From: Stappia albiluteola
GTDB taxonomy: Bacteria > Pseudomonadota > Alphaproteobacteria > Rhizobiales > Stappiaceae
Assembly (NCBI RefSeq): GCF_014050225.1
Contig: NZ_JACFXV010000038.1
Coordinates: 1 to 64,000, forward strand
Direction: 5' to 3'
DNA length: 64,000 nt
A model generated the notes under the pieces. It saw only the letters and a program-made list of their open reading frames with translations. It was not told the origin of the DNA and did no database searches. Position 1 is the stretch's first letter, and every line of letters begins with the position of its first letter. The translations under genes were made by a program, and so were the position numbers. Shown here piece by piece: positions 51,270 through 61,326 of this stretch.

Positions 51270-51764
51270 GTGACGGACGAAGCATCGCGCAACCCCCTGC
51301 CGGTACTGAAAAAGCGCTCCGAGTTTCTTGCCGTGCAAAAGGGCGGCAGGCAACATCGGCGCGCTTTTGTGTTGCAGTCCCTCGTGCGCGGTTCCGCGGC
51401 CGATGCCGTGGCCGCGGAGGTCCCCGCCGGCGCCACGCGCGCGCGGGCTGGCCACGCACCGCAGGCGCGCGTGGGATATACGGTGACGAAGAAGGTGGGC
51501 AACGCGGTTGTCCGCAACCGCATCAAGCGCCGCCTCCGCGCCGCGATGGCCAAGGTAGGGGATTGCGCAAGGCCGGGCACCGACTATGTGATTGTCGGTC
51601 GGCAATCTGCGCTGACCCAGAAATTCACCGATCTGGCGACCGATCTGGCGCAATGCCTGCGCCAGGCCGGCAGCAAGGCTGAGGGCAAGGGAAGGTCAGG
51701 CAAGCCACGGGGACCACGACGCCCCGCGAAAGCCCGCGACGATCAACGCCGCTCCGACCGCTAG
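51270..51764 (+). CDS. rnpA: Ribonuclease P protein component
   Basis: A 164-residue protein that helps the RNase P RNA remove tRNA leaders. The start is GTG at 51270 with GGGAGG 7 bp upstream. LPVLKKRSEFLAVQKGGRQH and RVGYTVTKKVGNAVVRNRIKR-RLR are the family signatures (the RNR basic helix). It is longer than the usual 115-125 residues because of an insertion of about 20 residues near position 45-65 and a basic tail of about 35 residues (SKAEGKGRSGKPRGPRRPAK), as in several Hyphomicrobiales. Confidence 0.96.
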   Translation: MTDEASRNPLPVLKKRSEFLAVQKGGRQHRRAFVLQSLVRGSAADAVAAEVPAGATRARAGHAPQARVGYTVTKKVGNAVVRNRIKRRLRAAMAKVGDCARPGTDYVIVGRQSALTQKFTDLATDLAQCLRQAGSKAEGKGRSGKPRGPRRPAKARDDQRRSDR

Positions 51765-51814
51765 ATCAGGCGCCGATTGAAGACAAAACGCCATTGAAAG
51801 GGTGACCGAGACCG

Positions 51815-53614
51815 ATGGCCGAACACCGGAACACCATCCTCGCTATTGTGCTGTCGCTGATCGTCCTGCTCGGATGGCAATATTTCATTGCGGCACCGCA
51901 GATCGAACGCCAGCGCGCCCAGCAGCAGGAGCAGGTCGAAGCTCAAGGCGGTCAGGCACCGCAGGTTCAGTCGACCACGGAAGAAGGCGCACCGACTGTG
52001 CCGGGTGGAGCGCCTGCGACCGCCGCCGCTCCCGTCACCCGTGAAGCCGCACTCGCCGGTTCGCCCCGCATCTCGATCGACACACCGCGTGTTTCCGGCT
52101 CGCTCAACCTTGTCGGCGCCCGCATCGACGACCTCCGCCTCAAGGATTATCGCGAGACGGTCGATCCGAAGAGCCCGACGATCGTGCTCTTCTCGCCCAA
52201 GGGTGCGCCCGGCGCCTATTACGCTGAATACGGCTTCGTGGCGGAATCGGGCGCGAGCTTTGCCCTGCCCGGCCCGGATACGCGATGGTCCGCCCCCGAG
52301 GGGGCCGCGCTCGCCCCGGGCAAACCGGTTACGCTGACGTGGGACAATGGCGCAGGCCTCGTATTCTCGCGCACTTTCGAGATCGACGAGAACTATCTGT
52401 TCACCGTCACGCAGCAGGTCGAGAACAGGACCGGCCAGGCAGTGCGGCTTTACCCCTATGGCCTGATCACCCGTCATGGCACGCCCGAGACGGCAGGCTT
52501 CTATATCCTGCACGAGGGCATGATCGGTGTTTTCGGAGACGAAGGCCTGAGCGAGGTCAATTACGGAGACCTGGCCGAGGACGGCGAAGTGAAGCCTGAA
52601 AAGGTCGACCAGGGCTGGCTCGGCATTACCGACAAGTATTGGGCGGCGACCCTTATCCCGACGCCGGGCGAGACCTTCCAGCCGCGTTTCTCCTACGTGG
52701 CCGGTGCCGACAATTTCCAGGCCGACTATCTCGGCAATCCGATCGAGATCGCGGCCGGTGCCTCCGGAACCATCTCTTCGAGCCTGTTCGCCGGCGCCAA
52801 GCAGAAATCGCTGCTCGATGCCTATCAGGAAACGGTCGGCGTGCAGCAGTTCGACCTGCTCATCGACTGGGGCTGGTTCTATTTCCTGACCAAGCCAATG
52901 TTCTTCGTCATCGACTGGCTTTTCAAGGTGGTCGGCAATTTCGGCGTCGCCATCCTGCTTGTCACGGTCCTTGTGAAGCTGGTCTTCTTCCCGCTTGCCA
53001 ACAAGTCATACGTCTCCATGAGCAAGATGAAGCTCGTGCAGCCGCAGATGACGGAGATCCGCGACCGCTTCAAGGATGACAAGGCCAAGCAGCAGCAGGC
53101 CCTGATGGAGCTCTACAAGAAGGAAAAGATCAATCCTCTGGCCGGCTGCCTGCCGATCTTGATCCAGATTCCGGTCTTCTTCTCGCTCTACAAGGTGCTT
53201 TTCGTCACCATCGAGATGCGGCACGCGCCCTTCTTCGGCTGGATCCAGGATCTGTCCGCTCCGGACCCGACGTCCATCTTCAACCTGTTCGGCCTGATCC
53301 CCTGGACGGTACCCGCATTCCTGCTGATCGGCGTGTGGCCGCTCATCATGGGCGTCACCATGTTCGTCCAGATGAAGATGAACCCGACTCCCACCGATCC
53401 GACCCAGCAGATGATCTTCAACTGGATGCCGATCATCTTCACCTTCATGCTGGCTTCCTTCCCAGCCGGACTGGTAATCTACTGGGCCTGGAACAACTTC
53501 CTGTCGATCGCGCAGCAATACGTCATCATGCGGCGCCAGGGCGTGAAGGTGGAGCTTTGGGGCAACCTGAAAAGCACCTTCAAGCGCGACGCGGCCGCAG
53601 GCGGCAAGAGTTAG
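51815..53614 (+). CDS. yidC: Membrane protein insertase YidC
   Basis: A 599-residue inner-membrane insertase acting with or without Sec. The first helix (TILAIVLSLIVLLGWQYFI) is followed by a Gln/Ala-rich linker, the large periplasmic beta domain (about residues 75-340), and the conserved core of five helices: NFGVAILLVTVLVKLVFFPLA with the groove Arg near IRDRFKDDKAKQQQA, NPLAGCLPILIQIPVFFSLY and PAGLVIYWAWNNFLSIAQQ. Length is normal for alphaproteobacteria. It follows rnpA by 50 bp, the classical arrangement. A row of hairpins follows the gene. Confidence 0.97.
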   Translation: MAEHRNTILAIVLSLIVLLGWQYFIAAPQIERQRAQQQEQVEAQGGQAPQVQSTTEEGAPTVPGGAPATAAAPVTREAALAGSPRISIDTPRVSGSLNLVGARIDDLRLKDYRETVDPKSPTIVLFSPKGAPGAYYAEYGFVAESGASFALPGPDTRWSAPEGAALAPGKPVTLTWDNGAGLVFSRTFEIDENYLFTVTQQVENRTGQAVRLYPYGLITRHGTPETAGFYILHEGMIGVFGDEGLSEVNYGDLAEDGEVKPEKVDQGWLGITDKYWAATLIPTPGETFQPRFSYVAGADNFQADYLGNPIEIAAGASGTISSSLFAGAKQKSLLDAYQETVGVQQFDLLIDWGWFYFLTKPMFFVIDWLFKVVGNFGVAILLVTVLVKLVFFPLANKSYVSMSKMKLVQPQMTEIRDRFKDDKAKQQQALMELYKKEKINPLAGCLPILIQIPVFFSLYKVLFVTIEMRHAPFFGWIQDLSAPDPTSIFNLFGLIPWTVPAFLLIGVWPLIMGVTMFVQMKMNPTPTDPTQQMIFNWMPIIFTFMLASFPAGLVIYWAWNNFLSIAQQYVIMRRQGVKVELWGNLKSTFKRDAAAGGKS

Positions 53615-53643
53615 GGGCACGCCTCTGACCGGCATCGAACACG

Positions 53644-53769
53644 CCGGAGGCGGCGAACAATCCGCCTCCGGACCGCACAGTCGGAGAACCGGGACAATGA
53701 TCCACTGAGCCTGAGGGAAATTCCCTCGCGCAGGAAGGCGGCCGAAGACGGCCGCTGAAGGCGTTTCAG
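53644..53769 (+). other. Row of perfect hairpins between yidC and the acetyltransferase gene
   Basis: Four perfect inverted repeats occur within 126 bp: CCGGAGGCGG/CCGCCTCCGG (53644-53671), GAGGGAA-A-TTCCCTC (53713-53727), GCGGCCG-AAGA-CGGCCGC (53738-53755) and CTGAA-GGCGT-TTCAG (53755-53769). None has a T-run, so they are not simple intrinsic terminators. They may stabilise the yidC mRNA end or form a structured leader for the next gene. Confidence 0.55.
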
Positions 53770-53793
53770 CATCGAAGGCTCATTGGAGGTGCC

Positions 53794-54441
53794 ATGCCCG
53801 GTCCCGATCCGGATATTCGCCATCCGTTCAACGGCGAAGCCCATACCGTCTTTCTCAGGTCCGTCGTCACCAGACCGACGATCATAGTCGGCGATTACAG
53901 CTACTATCACGACCCGGACCATGCGGCGGAGTTCGAGAACCGCAACGTTCTCTACCATTTCGATTTCGTCGGCGACCGGCTCATCATCGGTCGATATTGC
54001 GCGCTGGCGACGGGATGCCGTTTCATCATGAACGGCGCCAATCACGTAACCTCCGGCTTCTCGACCTATCCGTTCAACATCTTCAGCGAGGATTGGGCGG
54101 CCGGGTTCGATCCCGCCACCTACGCGGAAGGCTATCGCGGCGACACGACGGTCGGCAACGACGTCTGGATCGGTCGCGACGCCACGATCCTGCCGGGTAT
54201 CACGATAGGCGATGGTGCGATCGTCGCAGCCTGCAGCGTCGTCTCGGCCGACGTGCCGGCCTACGCGGTTGCCGCCGGCAATCCCGCCCGCGTCGTCCGC
54301 CACCGCTATCCGCCGGAGATCGTCGAAATGCTCCTCGAAATCGCCTGGTGGCACTGGCCGGTTGAAAAAGTCACGCGGCATCTGGATGCCATTCGCGGCA
54401 GGGATCTGGAGAAGCTGAAGCGTGCAGCCGCGGAAGATTGA
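53794..54441 (+). CDS. CatB-related O-acetyltransferase (hexapeptide-repeat family)
   Basis: A 215-residue left-handed beta-helix enzyme; TGGAGGTGCC precedes the ATG. LIIGRYCALATGCRFIMNGANHVTSGFS carries the catalytic-type His, TTVGNDVWIGRDATILPGITIGDGA is the hexapeptide core, and VAAGNPARVVRHRY with a closing helical segment is typical of the xenobiotic acetyltransferase (Vat/CatB) group. In this chromosomal place, between yidC and engB, it is common in Hyphomicrobiales. The natural acceptor is unknown; resistance to chloramphenicol or streptogramin is not implied by the family alone. Confidence 0.87.
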   Translation: MPGPDPDIRHPFNGEAHTVFLRSVVTRPTIIVGDYSYYHDPDHAAEFENRNVLYHFDFVGDRLIIGRYCALATGCRFIMNGANHVTSGFSTYPFNIFSEDWAAGFDPATYAEGYRGDTTVGNDVWIGRDATILPGITIGDGAIVAACSVVSADVPAYAVAAGNPARVVRHRYPPEIVEMLLEIAWWHWPVEKVTRHLDAIRGRDLEKLKRAAAED

Positions 54442-54498
54442 CGGTTTCGGCACTCAATACGCTCGACGCACACGCTACCGGTCGATAAAAGGCGATCC

Positions 54499-55143
54499 AT
54501 GGACGATCAAACCGACGATACCGCGGCCCGCCTTGAAGCCGGCCGCCTGTTCTTCTCCAGGCCCTGGGACTTTGTCACCAGCGTCGCGGAGATCCACCAG
54601 CTTCCCGAAACCGACAAGATCGAGGTGGCCTTCGCCGGCCGCTCGAATGTCGGCAAGTCGAGCCTGATCAACGCCCTGACCGGCCGCAAGGGACTGGCGC
54701 GCACGTCCAATACGCCCGGCCGCACCCAGCTTCTCAACTTCTTTACCGCTCCCGAAGCGACGCTGACGATCGTCGACATGCCCGGTTACGGATATGCGCA
54801 GGCGCCGCGCGACCTGGTCGATGCCTGGACGGACCTCGTCTTCGCCTATCTGCGCGGCCGGCCAGCATTGCGCCGCGTCCTCCTCCTGGTCGACAGCCGC
54901 CACGGCCTGAAGAAGAACGACCTCGAGGCAATGGGCATCCTGGACAAGGCCGCAGTGAACTATCAGGTCGTGCTGACCAAGGCCGACAAGATCAAGCCCG
55001 GTGCATTGGCCCGGTTGAAGGACGAAACGGCCGCACAGATCCTGCGCCGTCCGGCAGCCCATCCCGAAATCATCGCGACCTCTTCCGAAAAGGATTGGGG
55101 CATCGACGAACTCCGCGCCGAACTGGCCGCCCTCGTGGGCTGA
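54499..55143 (+). CDS. engB: Ribosome biogenesis GTPase EngB/YsxC/YihA
   Basis: A 214-residue GTPase needed for assembly of the large ribosomal subunit. AAAAGGCG precedes the start. The GTP motifs are in order: G1 [11 protein letters not shown]2 region [16 protein letters not shown]3 DMPGYGYA, G4 TKADK and G5 TSSEKDWG. An N-terminal extension of about 30 residues is usual in alphaproteobacteria. It lies after the acetyltransferase gene by 57 bp and belongs to the conserved yidC-engB-argB block. Confidence 0.96.
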   Translation: MDDQTDDTAARLEAGRLFFSRPWDFVTSVAEIHQLPETDKIEVAFAGRSNVGKSSLINALTGRKGLARTSNTPGRTQLLNFFTAPEATLTIVDMPGYGYAQAPRDLVDAWTDLVFAYLRGRPALRRVLLLVDSRHGLKKNDLEAMGILDKAAVNYQVVLTKADKIKPGALARLKDETAAQILRRPAAHPEIIATSSEKDWGIDELRAELAALVG

Positions 55144-55262
55144 GCGACCCGTCTGCGCTGCCGGGTTGGTGCGGGATACAGCTCCGGGATTTTAATTTCG
55201 TCTAAACGACCTCGCTGTAATTTGCGCCCGAGCAATTGTGCAAACCGGGGCGACAGGAGCGA

Positions 55263-57572
55263 ATGGCGCATACTCGCTTACCGTTCGGATGGAACCGTCC
55301 GGGCGCCAGGAAGTCGCTGCGCATGCGAACCGCCGGCAGGGCATCGCCTTGCAACAATGAGCCGCACTCCCAGTCCGCCGCCGCAGGTACTTCCTCCGCG
55401 CATGCCAAGGCGCCGCTTCAGTCCTCGGGCACGGTGGACCTTGCCAGCATCGGCCTGCTCGACGCTGCACCCGATGCCGATCTGGACCGAATCGCAAGGC
55501 TCGCTGCGGAAGCAGCCGGCACGGAACGCGCTTTCATCAGCTTCCTTCAGGGCGATCTCGTGCGCGTCATCGCCTCCCACGGCAGTTCGGTGAGAGAAGC
55601 GCCGGCCGCCACGTCGATCTGCGCCGAGACCTCCCGCCGGCAGGAAACCCTCATCATCCCGGATCTCGCGGCCGATCCGCTCTATGCGGAGTTGCCCCAG
55701 GTCGCACAGGAGGACGGCAACCGCTTCTACGCCGGCTTTCCGATCAGCATCGATGAACGGAATGCGATCGGCACGCTTTGCGTGATCGACCGCGAGGCGC
55801 GCCCGGACGGACTTGCGCCGGCCACGATCCGCGAGCTGGAAGACCTTGCGCAGCTCGCGATGCGTATTCTGACATCCCACCAGCAGAATTCCCGCTGGCA
55901 GGAATTCATGGCGATCGCCGCCGACTGGATATGGGAGCAGGACGCGGATTTCCGCTTCGTCTATTTCTCCGATTCCATCAGCGATAGCGGCATCGATCGC
56001 TCCTACTTCCTTGGCAAGACACGCTGGGAAGTGCTGGCCCGGCCGGGCGAGGACGAAGCGTTCTGGATCGAGCATCGCGCGATGCTGGAGGCGCATGAGC
56101 CCTTCGAGGATTTCCGCTACCGATGGGAATATAACGGCGCGATCCGCTACACCTCCATCAGCGGTCGTCCGGTCTTTTCCAACGAAGGTACATTTCTCGG
56201 CTATCGCGGCTCGTCGCGAGATGTCACCGCCGAGGAGGTCGCACGCCGGGAAGTGGAGCATCTCGCCCACCACGACCCGCTGACGGGGCTTGCGAACCGG
56301 GCCACATTCGAGTCACAGCTTGCCGACCAGCTGTTGACCTGGCAGGAGACCGGCGTCAGCGCGACGGTACTCCTGCTGGACCTCGACCACTTCAAGCGGA
56401 CGAACGATACCATCGGGCATTCCGGCGGCGATGCGCTTCTTGTAGAAGTTGCCCGCCGTCTCAAGGAGTGCTCCAGCCCGGCAGCCACCATTGCCCGGAT
56501 CGGCGGCGACGAATTCGCGATCCTCGAACCATCCCTGTCGCGCAACGGCGCGGCAAGGGAATTCGCTTCCACGATCGTCCAGGCGTTATCGAAGCCCTAT
56601 GACCTGGGCGAGCGCATCGAAAGCGGCTGCAGCATCGGGATTGCGGTCCTGCCAGATCACGGCGCCACGCCATCCCAGATCATGGGCAATGTCGACCTCG
56701 CGCTTTACGACGCCAAGTCGGCAGGGCGCGGCCGGTCGAGCTTCTTTCACCCCGACATGCGGCGCGAGGCGGATCGCCGCCACGATATCGCCCGCGAGCT
56801 GGCGAATGCCCAGACCTACGGTCAGTTCACGCTTCTCTATCAGCCGGTCGTCCGGCTTCCCAATGAAGATATCTGCGGTGTCGAGGCACTGTTGCGCTGG
56901 AACCATCCGGTGCGTGGCCAGCTGTCGCCAAGCGCCTTTCTGGGCGTGTTGGAGACAAGCCGGCACGCCGCCGATATCGGCTATTGGGTTCTCGAGCGCG
57001 CCTGCATGGAGGCGGGATCCTGGCTTGCGGGCGCAGGGCGGGACAGTCGGCTGGCGGTCAATCTTTTCTCCGCCCAGCTGCGCGATCCGGCGCTGGTTTC
57101 CCAGGTGCGCGCGATCCTCGACAAGACCGGCTTCGACGGCAGGCAGCTGGAGCTTGAAATCACCGAGGACGTCTTCCTCAATCAGGCGGACGACCTGCTC
57201 GACACGTTGGGCGGGCTGAAGCGGCTTGGAATCTCGCTCGCTCTCGACGATTTCGGCACCGGTTTCGCCTCGCTCAGCCACCTGCTGCAATTTCCCGTCG
57301 ACCGTATCAAGATCGACCGGCAGTTCGTCCACGGCCTCGGCCGCAACGTCGATTACGGCAAGGTCACCAACGCGCTGGTCAAGCTTGCGCTGGAACTCGG
57401 ACTGAAGGTCACGGCGGAAGGAATCGAGAGCGAGGAACAGCGCAATTTCCTCCGCCTCATCGGCTGCAATGACGTGCAGGGCTACTATTACGCCAAGCCC
57501 CTGCCGGCATCGCAAATCAGCACGCTGCTCGCCGAACCGGGCCCGCGGCTCGCCGGCATGAAGCGCCTTTGA
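55263..57572 (+). CDS. GAF-PAS-GGDEF-EAL cyclic-di-GMP signalling protein
   Basis: A 769-residue cytosolic protein; the ATG at 55263 follows GGAGCGA, better than the upstream in-frame start at 55236. After a 60-residue tail comes a GAF-type domain (about 65-205: IGLLDAAPDADLDRIARLA, YAGFPISIDERNAIGTLCVID), a PAS domain (about 225-330), GGDEF (active site IGGDEFAIL, RLKECSS) and EAL (VEALLRWNHP, LEITEDVFL, LALDDFGTGFASLSHL, DRIKIDRQFV). Both active-site motifs look intact, so it may make and break cyclic di-GMP. It interrupts the engB-argB order; the signal is unknown. Confidence 0.93.
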   Translation: MAHTRLPFGWNRPGARKSLRMRTAGRASPCNNEPHSQSAAAGTSSAHAKAPLQSSGTVDLASIGLLDAAPDADLDRIARLAAEAAGTERAFISFLQGDLVRVIASHGSSVREAPAATSICAETSRRQETLIIPDLAADPLYAELPQVAQEDGNRFYAGFPISIDERNAIGTLCVIDREARPDGLAPATIRELEDLAQLAMRILTSHQQNSRWQEFMAIAADWIWEQDADFRFVYFSDSISDSGIDRSYFLGKTRWEVLARPGEDEAFWIEHRAMLEAHEPFEDFRYRWEYNGAIRYTSISGRPVFSNEGTFLGYRGSSRDVTAEEVARREVEHLAHHDPLTGLANRATFESQLADQLLTWQETGVSATVLLLDLDHFKRTNDTIGHSGGDALLVEVARRLKECSSPAATIARIGGDEFAILEPSLSRNGAAREFASTIVQALSKPYDLGERIESGCSIGIAVLPDHGATPSQIMGNVDLALYDAKSAGRGRSSFFHPDMRREADRRHDIARELANAQTYGQFTLLYQPVVRLPNEDICGVEALLRWNHPVRGQLSPSAFLGVLETSRHAADIGYWVLERACMEAGSWLAGAGRDSRLAVNLFSAQLRDPALVSQVRAILDKTGFDGRQLELEITEDVFLNQADDLLDTLGGLKRLGISLALDDFGTGFASLSHLLQFPVDRIKIDRQFVHGLGRNVDYGKVTNALVKLALELGLKVTAEGIESEEQRNFLRLIGCNDVQGYYYAKPLPASQISTLLAEPGPRLAGMKRL

Positions 57573-57628
57573 GCAGCCTCAATGCGCCGGCCGAAGATGC
57601 CGCTGCGGATTGAGAAGGCCGGGCAAAA

Positions 57629-57640
57629 GGTCTATAGACC
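57629..57640. promoter_or_regulatory. Palindrome upstream of argB
   Basis: GGTCTATAGACC is a perfect 12-bp palindrome, 36 bp upstream of the argB ATG. TATAGA within it could serve as a -10 element, so it may be an operator overlapping the promoter. No regulator is identified. Confidence 0.35.
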
Positions 57641-57676
57641 GGGGTTCATTCGCCAGGATCGACCAGCAGAGCCGTC

Positions 57677-58564
57677 ATGACCGTTACCGACACGCAGAAC
57701 CCCGCCCAAGTCATCTCCAAGGCCCTGCCCTACATGCTGCGCTACGACGATCAGGTGGTCGTCGTGAAATATGGCGGCCATGCCATGGGTGATCCCGAAC
57801 TCGGCAAGGCTTTCGCGCGCGACATCACCCTGCTTCGCCAGTCCGGGGTTCTTCCCGTCGTCGTCCATGGCGGCGGTCCGCAGATCGGCAGCATGCTGGA
57901 CCGGCTCGGCATCAAGAGCGAGTTCAAGGGCGGCCTTCGCGTCACCGACAAAGCGACGGTGGAAGTGGTGGAGATGGTGCTTGCGGGCGCCATCAACAAG
58001 GAAATCGTCCAGCTTATCAACGTGGAAGGCGGTCGCGCGGTCGGGCTTTGCGGGAAGGACGGCAATCTCGTCACGGCCGAGAAGCTGCACCGCACCCATC
58101 GCGATCCCAATTCCTCCATCGAGCAGATCCTGGATCTCGGCTTCGTCGGCGAGCCGGTCGAGGTCAAGCCGAAGGTGCTGGAACTGGTCATGAAGGAGGA
58201 ATTGATCCCGGTGGTAGCCCCGGTCGCTCCGGGGCGGGACGGCGAGACCTACAATGTCAACGCCGATACCTTCGCCGGCGCCATTGCCGGCGCCCTCAAC
58301 GCCAAGCGGCTCCTGTTCCTGACCGACGTGCCCGGCGTGCTTGACCGCGAGGGCAAGCTGATCAAGGAACTGACCGTTTCCCAGGCGAAGGCATTGATCG
58401 AGGACGGCACGATTTCGGGCGGCATGATCCCGAAGGTGGAGACCTGCATCGAGGCTTTGGCGCGCGGCGTGGAAGGCGTCGTCATCCTGAACGGCAAGGT
58501 GGCGCATTGCGTGCTGCTTGAGCTGTTCACCGAACATGGCGCCGGAACGCTGATCAGGCCGTGA
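57677..58564 (+). CDS. argB: Acetylglutamate kinase
   Basis: A 295-residue enzyme phosphorylating N-acetylglutamate in arginine biosynthesis. [20 protein letters not shown] and [19 protein letters not shown] near the N-terminus form the ATP and substrate sites, with [31 protein letters not shown] and [18 protein letters not shown] toward the C-terminus. The length and N-terminal helix are those of the arginine-sensitive hexameric type. Its stop overlaps the GTG of the HAD gene (GTGA), so the two are translationally coupled. Confidence 0.97.
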   Translation: MTVTDTQNPAQVISKALPYMLRYDDQVVVVKYGGHAMGDPELGKAFARDITLLRQSGVLPVVVHGGGPQIGSMLDRLGIKSEFKGGLRVTDKATVEVVEMVLAGAINKEIVQLINVEGGRAVGLCGKDGNLVTAEKLHRTHRDPNSSIEQILDLGFVGEPVEVKPKVLELVMKEELIPVVAPVAPGRDGETYNVNADTFAGAIAGALNAKRLLFLTDVPGVLDREGKLIKELTVSQAKALIEDGTISGGMIPKVETCIEALARGVEGVVILNGKVAHCVLLELFTEHGAGTLIRP

Positions 58565-59310
58565 GCGACATCCCCTTCATTTCTTCCGAGGGACCGCACG
58601 CACATCTCAACGACCTGCGCGCGTTTCAGGGCGTGGAAGCGTGGGTCTTCGATCTCGACAACACGCTCTACCCGGCGCATGTCGATCTTTTCGCGCAGAT
58701 CGACGAACGCATCTCCAATTACGTCTCGCGCCTGCTCGGCATCGCCAAGGAAGAGGCGCGCATCAAGCAGAAGGAATTCTATCGCGACTACGGCACGACA
58801 CTGCGCGGACTGATGAACGAGCACAAGATCGATGCGGACGAATTCCTGAACTACGTCCACGACATCGACTATTCGCCGGTACCGCCCGATCCGGAACTGG
58901 AAGCCCAGATCGCCGCCCTGCCGGGGCGCAAATACATCTTCACCAACGGCGACCGCCCGCATGCGGAACGCACCGCCGCCCGCCTCGGCGTGACGAAGCA
59001 TTTCGAGGAGATTTTCGACATCGTCGCAGCCGGCCTGCTGCCGAAGCCGAACCGGGAAACCTACGACCGCTTCCTCAAGCGCACCGGCGTTTCGCCTGCC
59101 CGCGCCGCCATGTTCGAGGACCTGTCGCGCAATCTTGCCGTGCCGCACCGTCTCGGCATGCGCACGGTGCTCGTCGTGCCCGAGGGCACGCGCGAGGTCT
59201 TCCGCGAGGATTGGGAGATGGAAGGCGACGAGGCTCCGCACGTGGAATTCGTCACCGACAGCCTGTCCGGCTTCCTGAAGGCGGTGAACGGCGTTATCCG
59301 GGCCGGCTAG
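58561..59310 (+). CDS. HAD-family pyrimidine 5'-nucleotidase
   Basis: A 249-residue phosphatase of the haloacid dehalogenase family, with GTG as start at 58561 overlapping argB by 4 bp. Motif I is [15 protein letters not shown] (two catalytic Asp), motif [19 protein letters not shown] and motifs [15 protein letters not shown] and [17 protein letters not shown]. The subgroup (Sdt1-like, pyrimidine 5'-nucleotidase) is regularly encoded after argB in Hyphomicrobiales. It ends 9 bp before a convergent transporter gene. Confidence 0.9.
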   Translation: MSDIPFISSEGPHAHLNDLRAFQGVEAWVFDLDNTLYPAHVDLFAQIDERISNYVSRLLGIAKEEARIKQKEFYRDYGTTLRGLMNEHKIDADEFLNYVHDIDYSPVPPDPELEAQIAALPGRKYIFTNGDRPHAERTAARLGVTKHFEEIFDIVAAGLLPKPNRETYDRFLKRTGVSPARAAMFEDLSRNLAVPHRLGMRTVLVVPEGTREVFREDWEMEGDEAPHVEFVTDSLSGFLKAVNGVIRAG

Positions 59311-59319
59311 CCAATACGG

Positions 59320-60225
59320 CTAGCGCCCGAGGAGCAGCAGCACGATCCCGCCTGCGATCATCGTGCAGCCGATCACGTCGAGGCGGCTTACCCTCTCCCG
59401 GAAGATGAACCAGGACGCGAGGAAGGTGAAGACCAGCTCTATCTGGGCGAGCGCCCTGACATAGGCCACCTTCTGCAGAGTCATCGCCGTAATCCACCCC
59501 GCCGAGCCGAGCACGCCGACGAAACCGACCCAGACGGCGATACGCCAGTGGACCAGGCTCGCGGTCAATTGCTCCGGTTCCCGCCAGCGCATCCATGCCG
59601 CCATCACGACAGTCTGGAACAGCGTGACGAAGGCGAGCGTGAAAGCCGCCTGCATCAGAAAATTCGGCCCGCCCAGCGACAGCGAGGCGAAGCGGTAGCT
59701 GGCAGCCGATGCGCCGAAAGCGGCCGCGGACGAAAGCCCGATCATTGCCGGTCGGCCCATCACGGACGCCGAGAGCGACCGCCAGGATAGCGGCGCATGG
59801 GCGACGGAAATCACCGCAACGCCGAGAACGCCGATCAGGATCGCCAGCAGCGCAACGGGCGTCACCGTTTCGCCCAGGATCAGCAGGCCGAAGATCGCCG
59901 CCTGCACGGGCTCCGTCTTGGAATAGGCCGTGCCGACCGCGAAATTGCGGAACGAGAACAGGTGCACCAGCAGGAAGGTTGCCAGGATCTGGAATATCCC
60001 GCCGGCTGCCCCCGCAATGAAGAAATCCATCCCCGGAACGGGGAACGGATGGCCAAGGCCTTCATGCAGGAAGAAGAGATAGATCAGCGCGAAGGGAAAA
60101 CCGTAGCCGAAGCGGATGAAGGTCGCCCCGGTCGTGCCGAGTTTGCCTTTCAGATGCTTTTGCAGCGCCGAGCGCAGATTCTGGCAAAAGGCAGCGGCAA
60201 TGGTGATCGGGATCCACAATTCCAT
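59320..60225 (-). CDS. EamA-family (drug/metabolite transporter) membrane protein
   Basis: A 301-residue protein with ten helices arranged as two EamA repeats (about residues 1-135 and 155-295), for example FRNFAVGTAYSKTEPVQAAIFG in the first and RALAQIELVFTFLASWFIFRE in the second. These carriers export amino acids or other metabolites. The start at 60225 is followed directly by MELWIPITIAAAFCQNL. It is convergent with the argB-HAD pair and divergent from dapD, with a palindromic repeat in the 243-bp gap to the right. Confidence 0.87.
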   Translation of the reverse strand: MELWIPITIAAAFCQNLRSALQKHLKGKLGTTGATFIRFGYGFPFALIYLFFLHEGLGHPFPVPGMDFFIAGAAGGIFQILATFLLVHLFSFRNFAVGTAYSKTEPVQAAIFGLLILGETVTPVALLAILIGVLGVAVISVAHAPLSWRSLSASVMGRPAMIGLSSAAAFGASAASYRFASLSLGGPNFLMQAAFTLAFVTLFQTVVMAAWMRWREPEQLTASLVHWRIAVWVGFVGVLGSAGWITAMTLQKVAYVRALAQIELVFTFLASWFIFRERVSRLDVIGCTMIAGGIVLLLLGR

Positions 60226-60280
60226 GGGGGACCTGTATCGGAAGACGTGCGTCGGCAGGAAGGCGACTGCCTGTTTAATG

Positions 60281-60312
60281 CATGTCTCCCGAAAGTGGCT
60301 ACCGGTTTCGGG
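60281..60312. repeat. Short palindromic element of rhizobial repeat type
   Basis: CCCGAAA (60288-60294) and TTTCGGG (60306-60312) pair around an 11-nt loop, within CATGTCTCCCGAAAGTGGCT followed by ACCGGTTTCGGG. The sequence resembles the CATGTC-CCCGAAA...TTTCGGG elements I recall as scattered through Rhizobium-type genomes. It lies between the EamA transporter and dapD, which are divergent. Confidence 0.6.
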
Positions 60313-60468
60313 CTGCGCGACGCATCAAACGGCGTATTACGGCATGGCAGGCCGCTTTACCGACAATAGCGGCCTGCATTGGCCGGTTCGCCGCCTTTCG
60401 GTTGACACCTGCCCGTCGCGGCGCTTACTTCCGCCGAAACGAATGCCATCGAGCGGGAGCCTTTGCCC

Positions 60469-61326
60469 ATGACCCATGCCCATCCGGATCTTGCCGCCCT
60501 CGCAAGCACCATCGACACCGCCTTCGACAATCGCGACGAGGTGACGATCCGCACCACCGGCGCAGTGCGCGAGGCGGTGGAGACGACGCTCGATCTTCTC
60601 GATCGCGGCGTCCTGCGCGTGGCCGAAAAGAAGGATGGCAACTGGGTCGTCAATCAATGGGCGAAAAAGGCGGTTCTGCTCTCCTTCCGCCTCAACCCGA
60701 TGACCGTCATCAAGGGCGGTCCCGGCGAAGCCGTGTGGTGGGACAAGGTTCCCTCCAAGTTCGACGGCTGGTCGGCCAATGAATTCGAGGCCGCCGGCTT
60801 CCGCGCCGTGCCGAACTGCACCGTGCGCCGCTCCGCCTTCATCGGCAAGGGCGTGGTGCTGATGCCGTCCTTCGTCAATCTTGGCGCCTTCATCGACGAA
60901 GGCACGATGGTCGACACCTGGGCGACCGTCGGTTCCTGTGCCCAGATCGGCAAGAACGTGCACCTGTCGGGTGGCGTCGGCATCGGCGGCGTGCTGGAGC
61001 CGCTGCAGGCCGGTCCGGTCATCATCGAGGACAACTGCTTCATCGGCGCACGTTCGGAAGTGGTGGAAGGCGTCGTGGTGCGCGAGGGCGCGGTGCTTTC
61101 CATGGGCGTCTTCATCGGCGCGTCGACCAAGATCATCGACCGCGAGACCGGCGAAGTCTTCGTCGGCGAGGTGCCGGCCTATTCCGTCGTGGTGCCGGGT
61201 TCCATGCCGGGCAAGCCGCTGCCGGACGGCCGCCCCGGCCCGAGCCTCTACTGCGCCGTCATCGTCAAGCGCGTGGATGCGCAGACCCGCGCCAAGACCG
61301 CGATCAACGAGCTTCTGCGCGACTGA
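60469..61326 (+). CDS. dapD: 2,3,4,5-tetrahydropyridine-2,6-dicarboxylate N-succinyltransferase
   Basis: A 285-residue enzyme of the succinylase branch of lysine and diaminopimelate synthesis. The ATG at 60469 has GGGAG 9 bp upstream. The N-terminal helical domain ([18 protein letters not shown]) is followed by [12 protein letters not shown] and the left-handed beta-helix ([40 protein letters not shown], then [15 protein letters not shown]). [19 protein letters not shown] closes it. It is followed by a DUF805 gene and dapE, the next-but-one step of the same pathway. Confidence 0.97.
   Translation: MTHAHPDLAALASTIDTAFDNRDEVTIRTTGAVREAVETTLDLLDRGVLRVAEKKDGNWVVNQWAKKAVLLSFRLNPMTVIKGGPGEAVWWDKVPSKFDGWSANEFEAAGFRAVPNCTVRRSAFIGKGVVLMPSFVNLGAFIDEGTMVDTWATVGSCAQIGKNVHLSGGVGIGGVLEPLQAGPVIIEDNCFIGARSEVVEGVVVREGAVLSMGVFIGASTKIIDRETGEVFVGEVPAYSVVVPGSMPGKPLPDGRPGPSLYCAVIVKRVDAQTRAKTAINELLRD

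Noticed and set aside
53794-54441. Antibiotic resistance acetyltransferase
   Set aside because: The family includes Vat and CatB enzymes, but the gene lies in a conserved housekeeping block and family membership alone does not show resistance.
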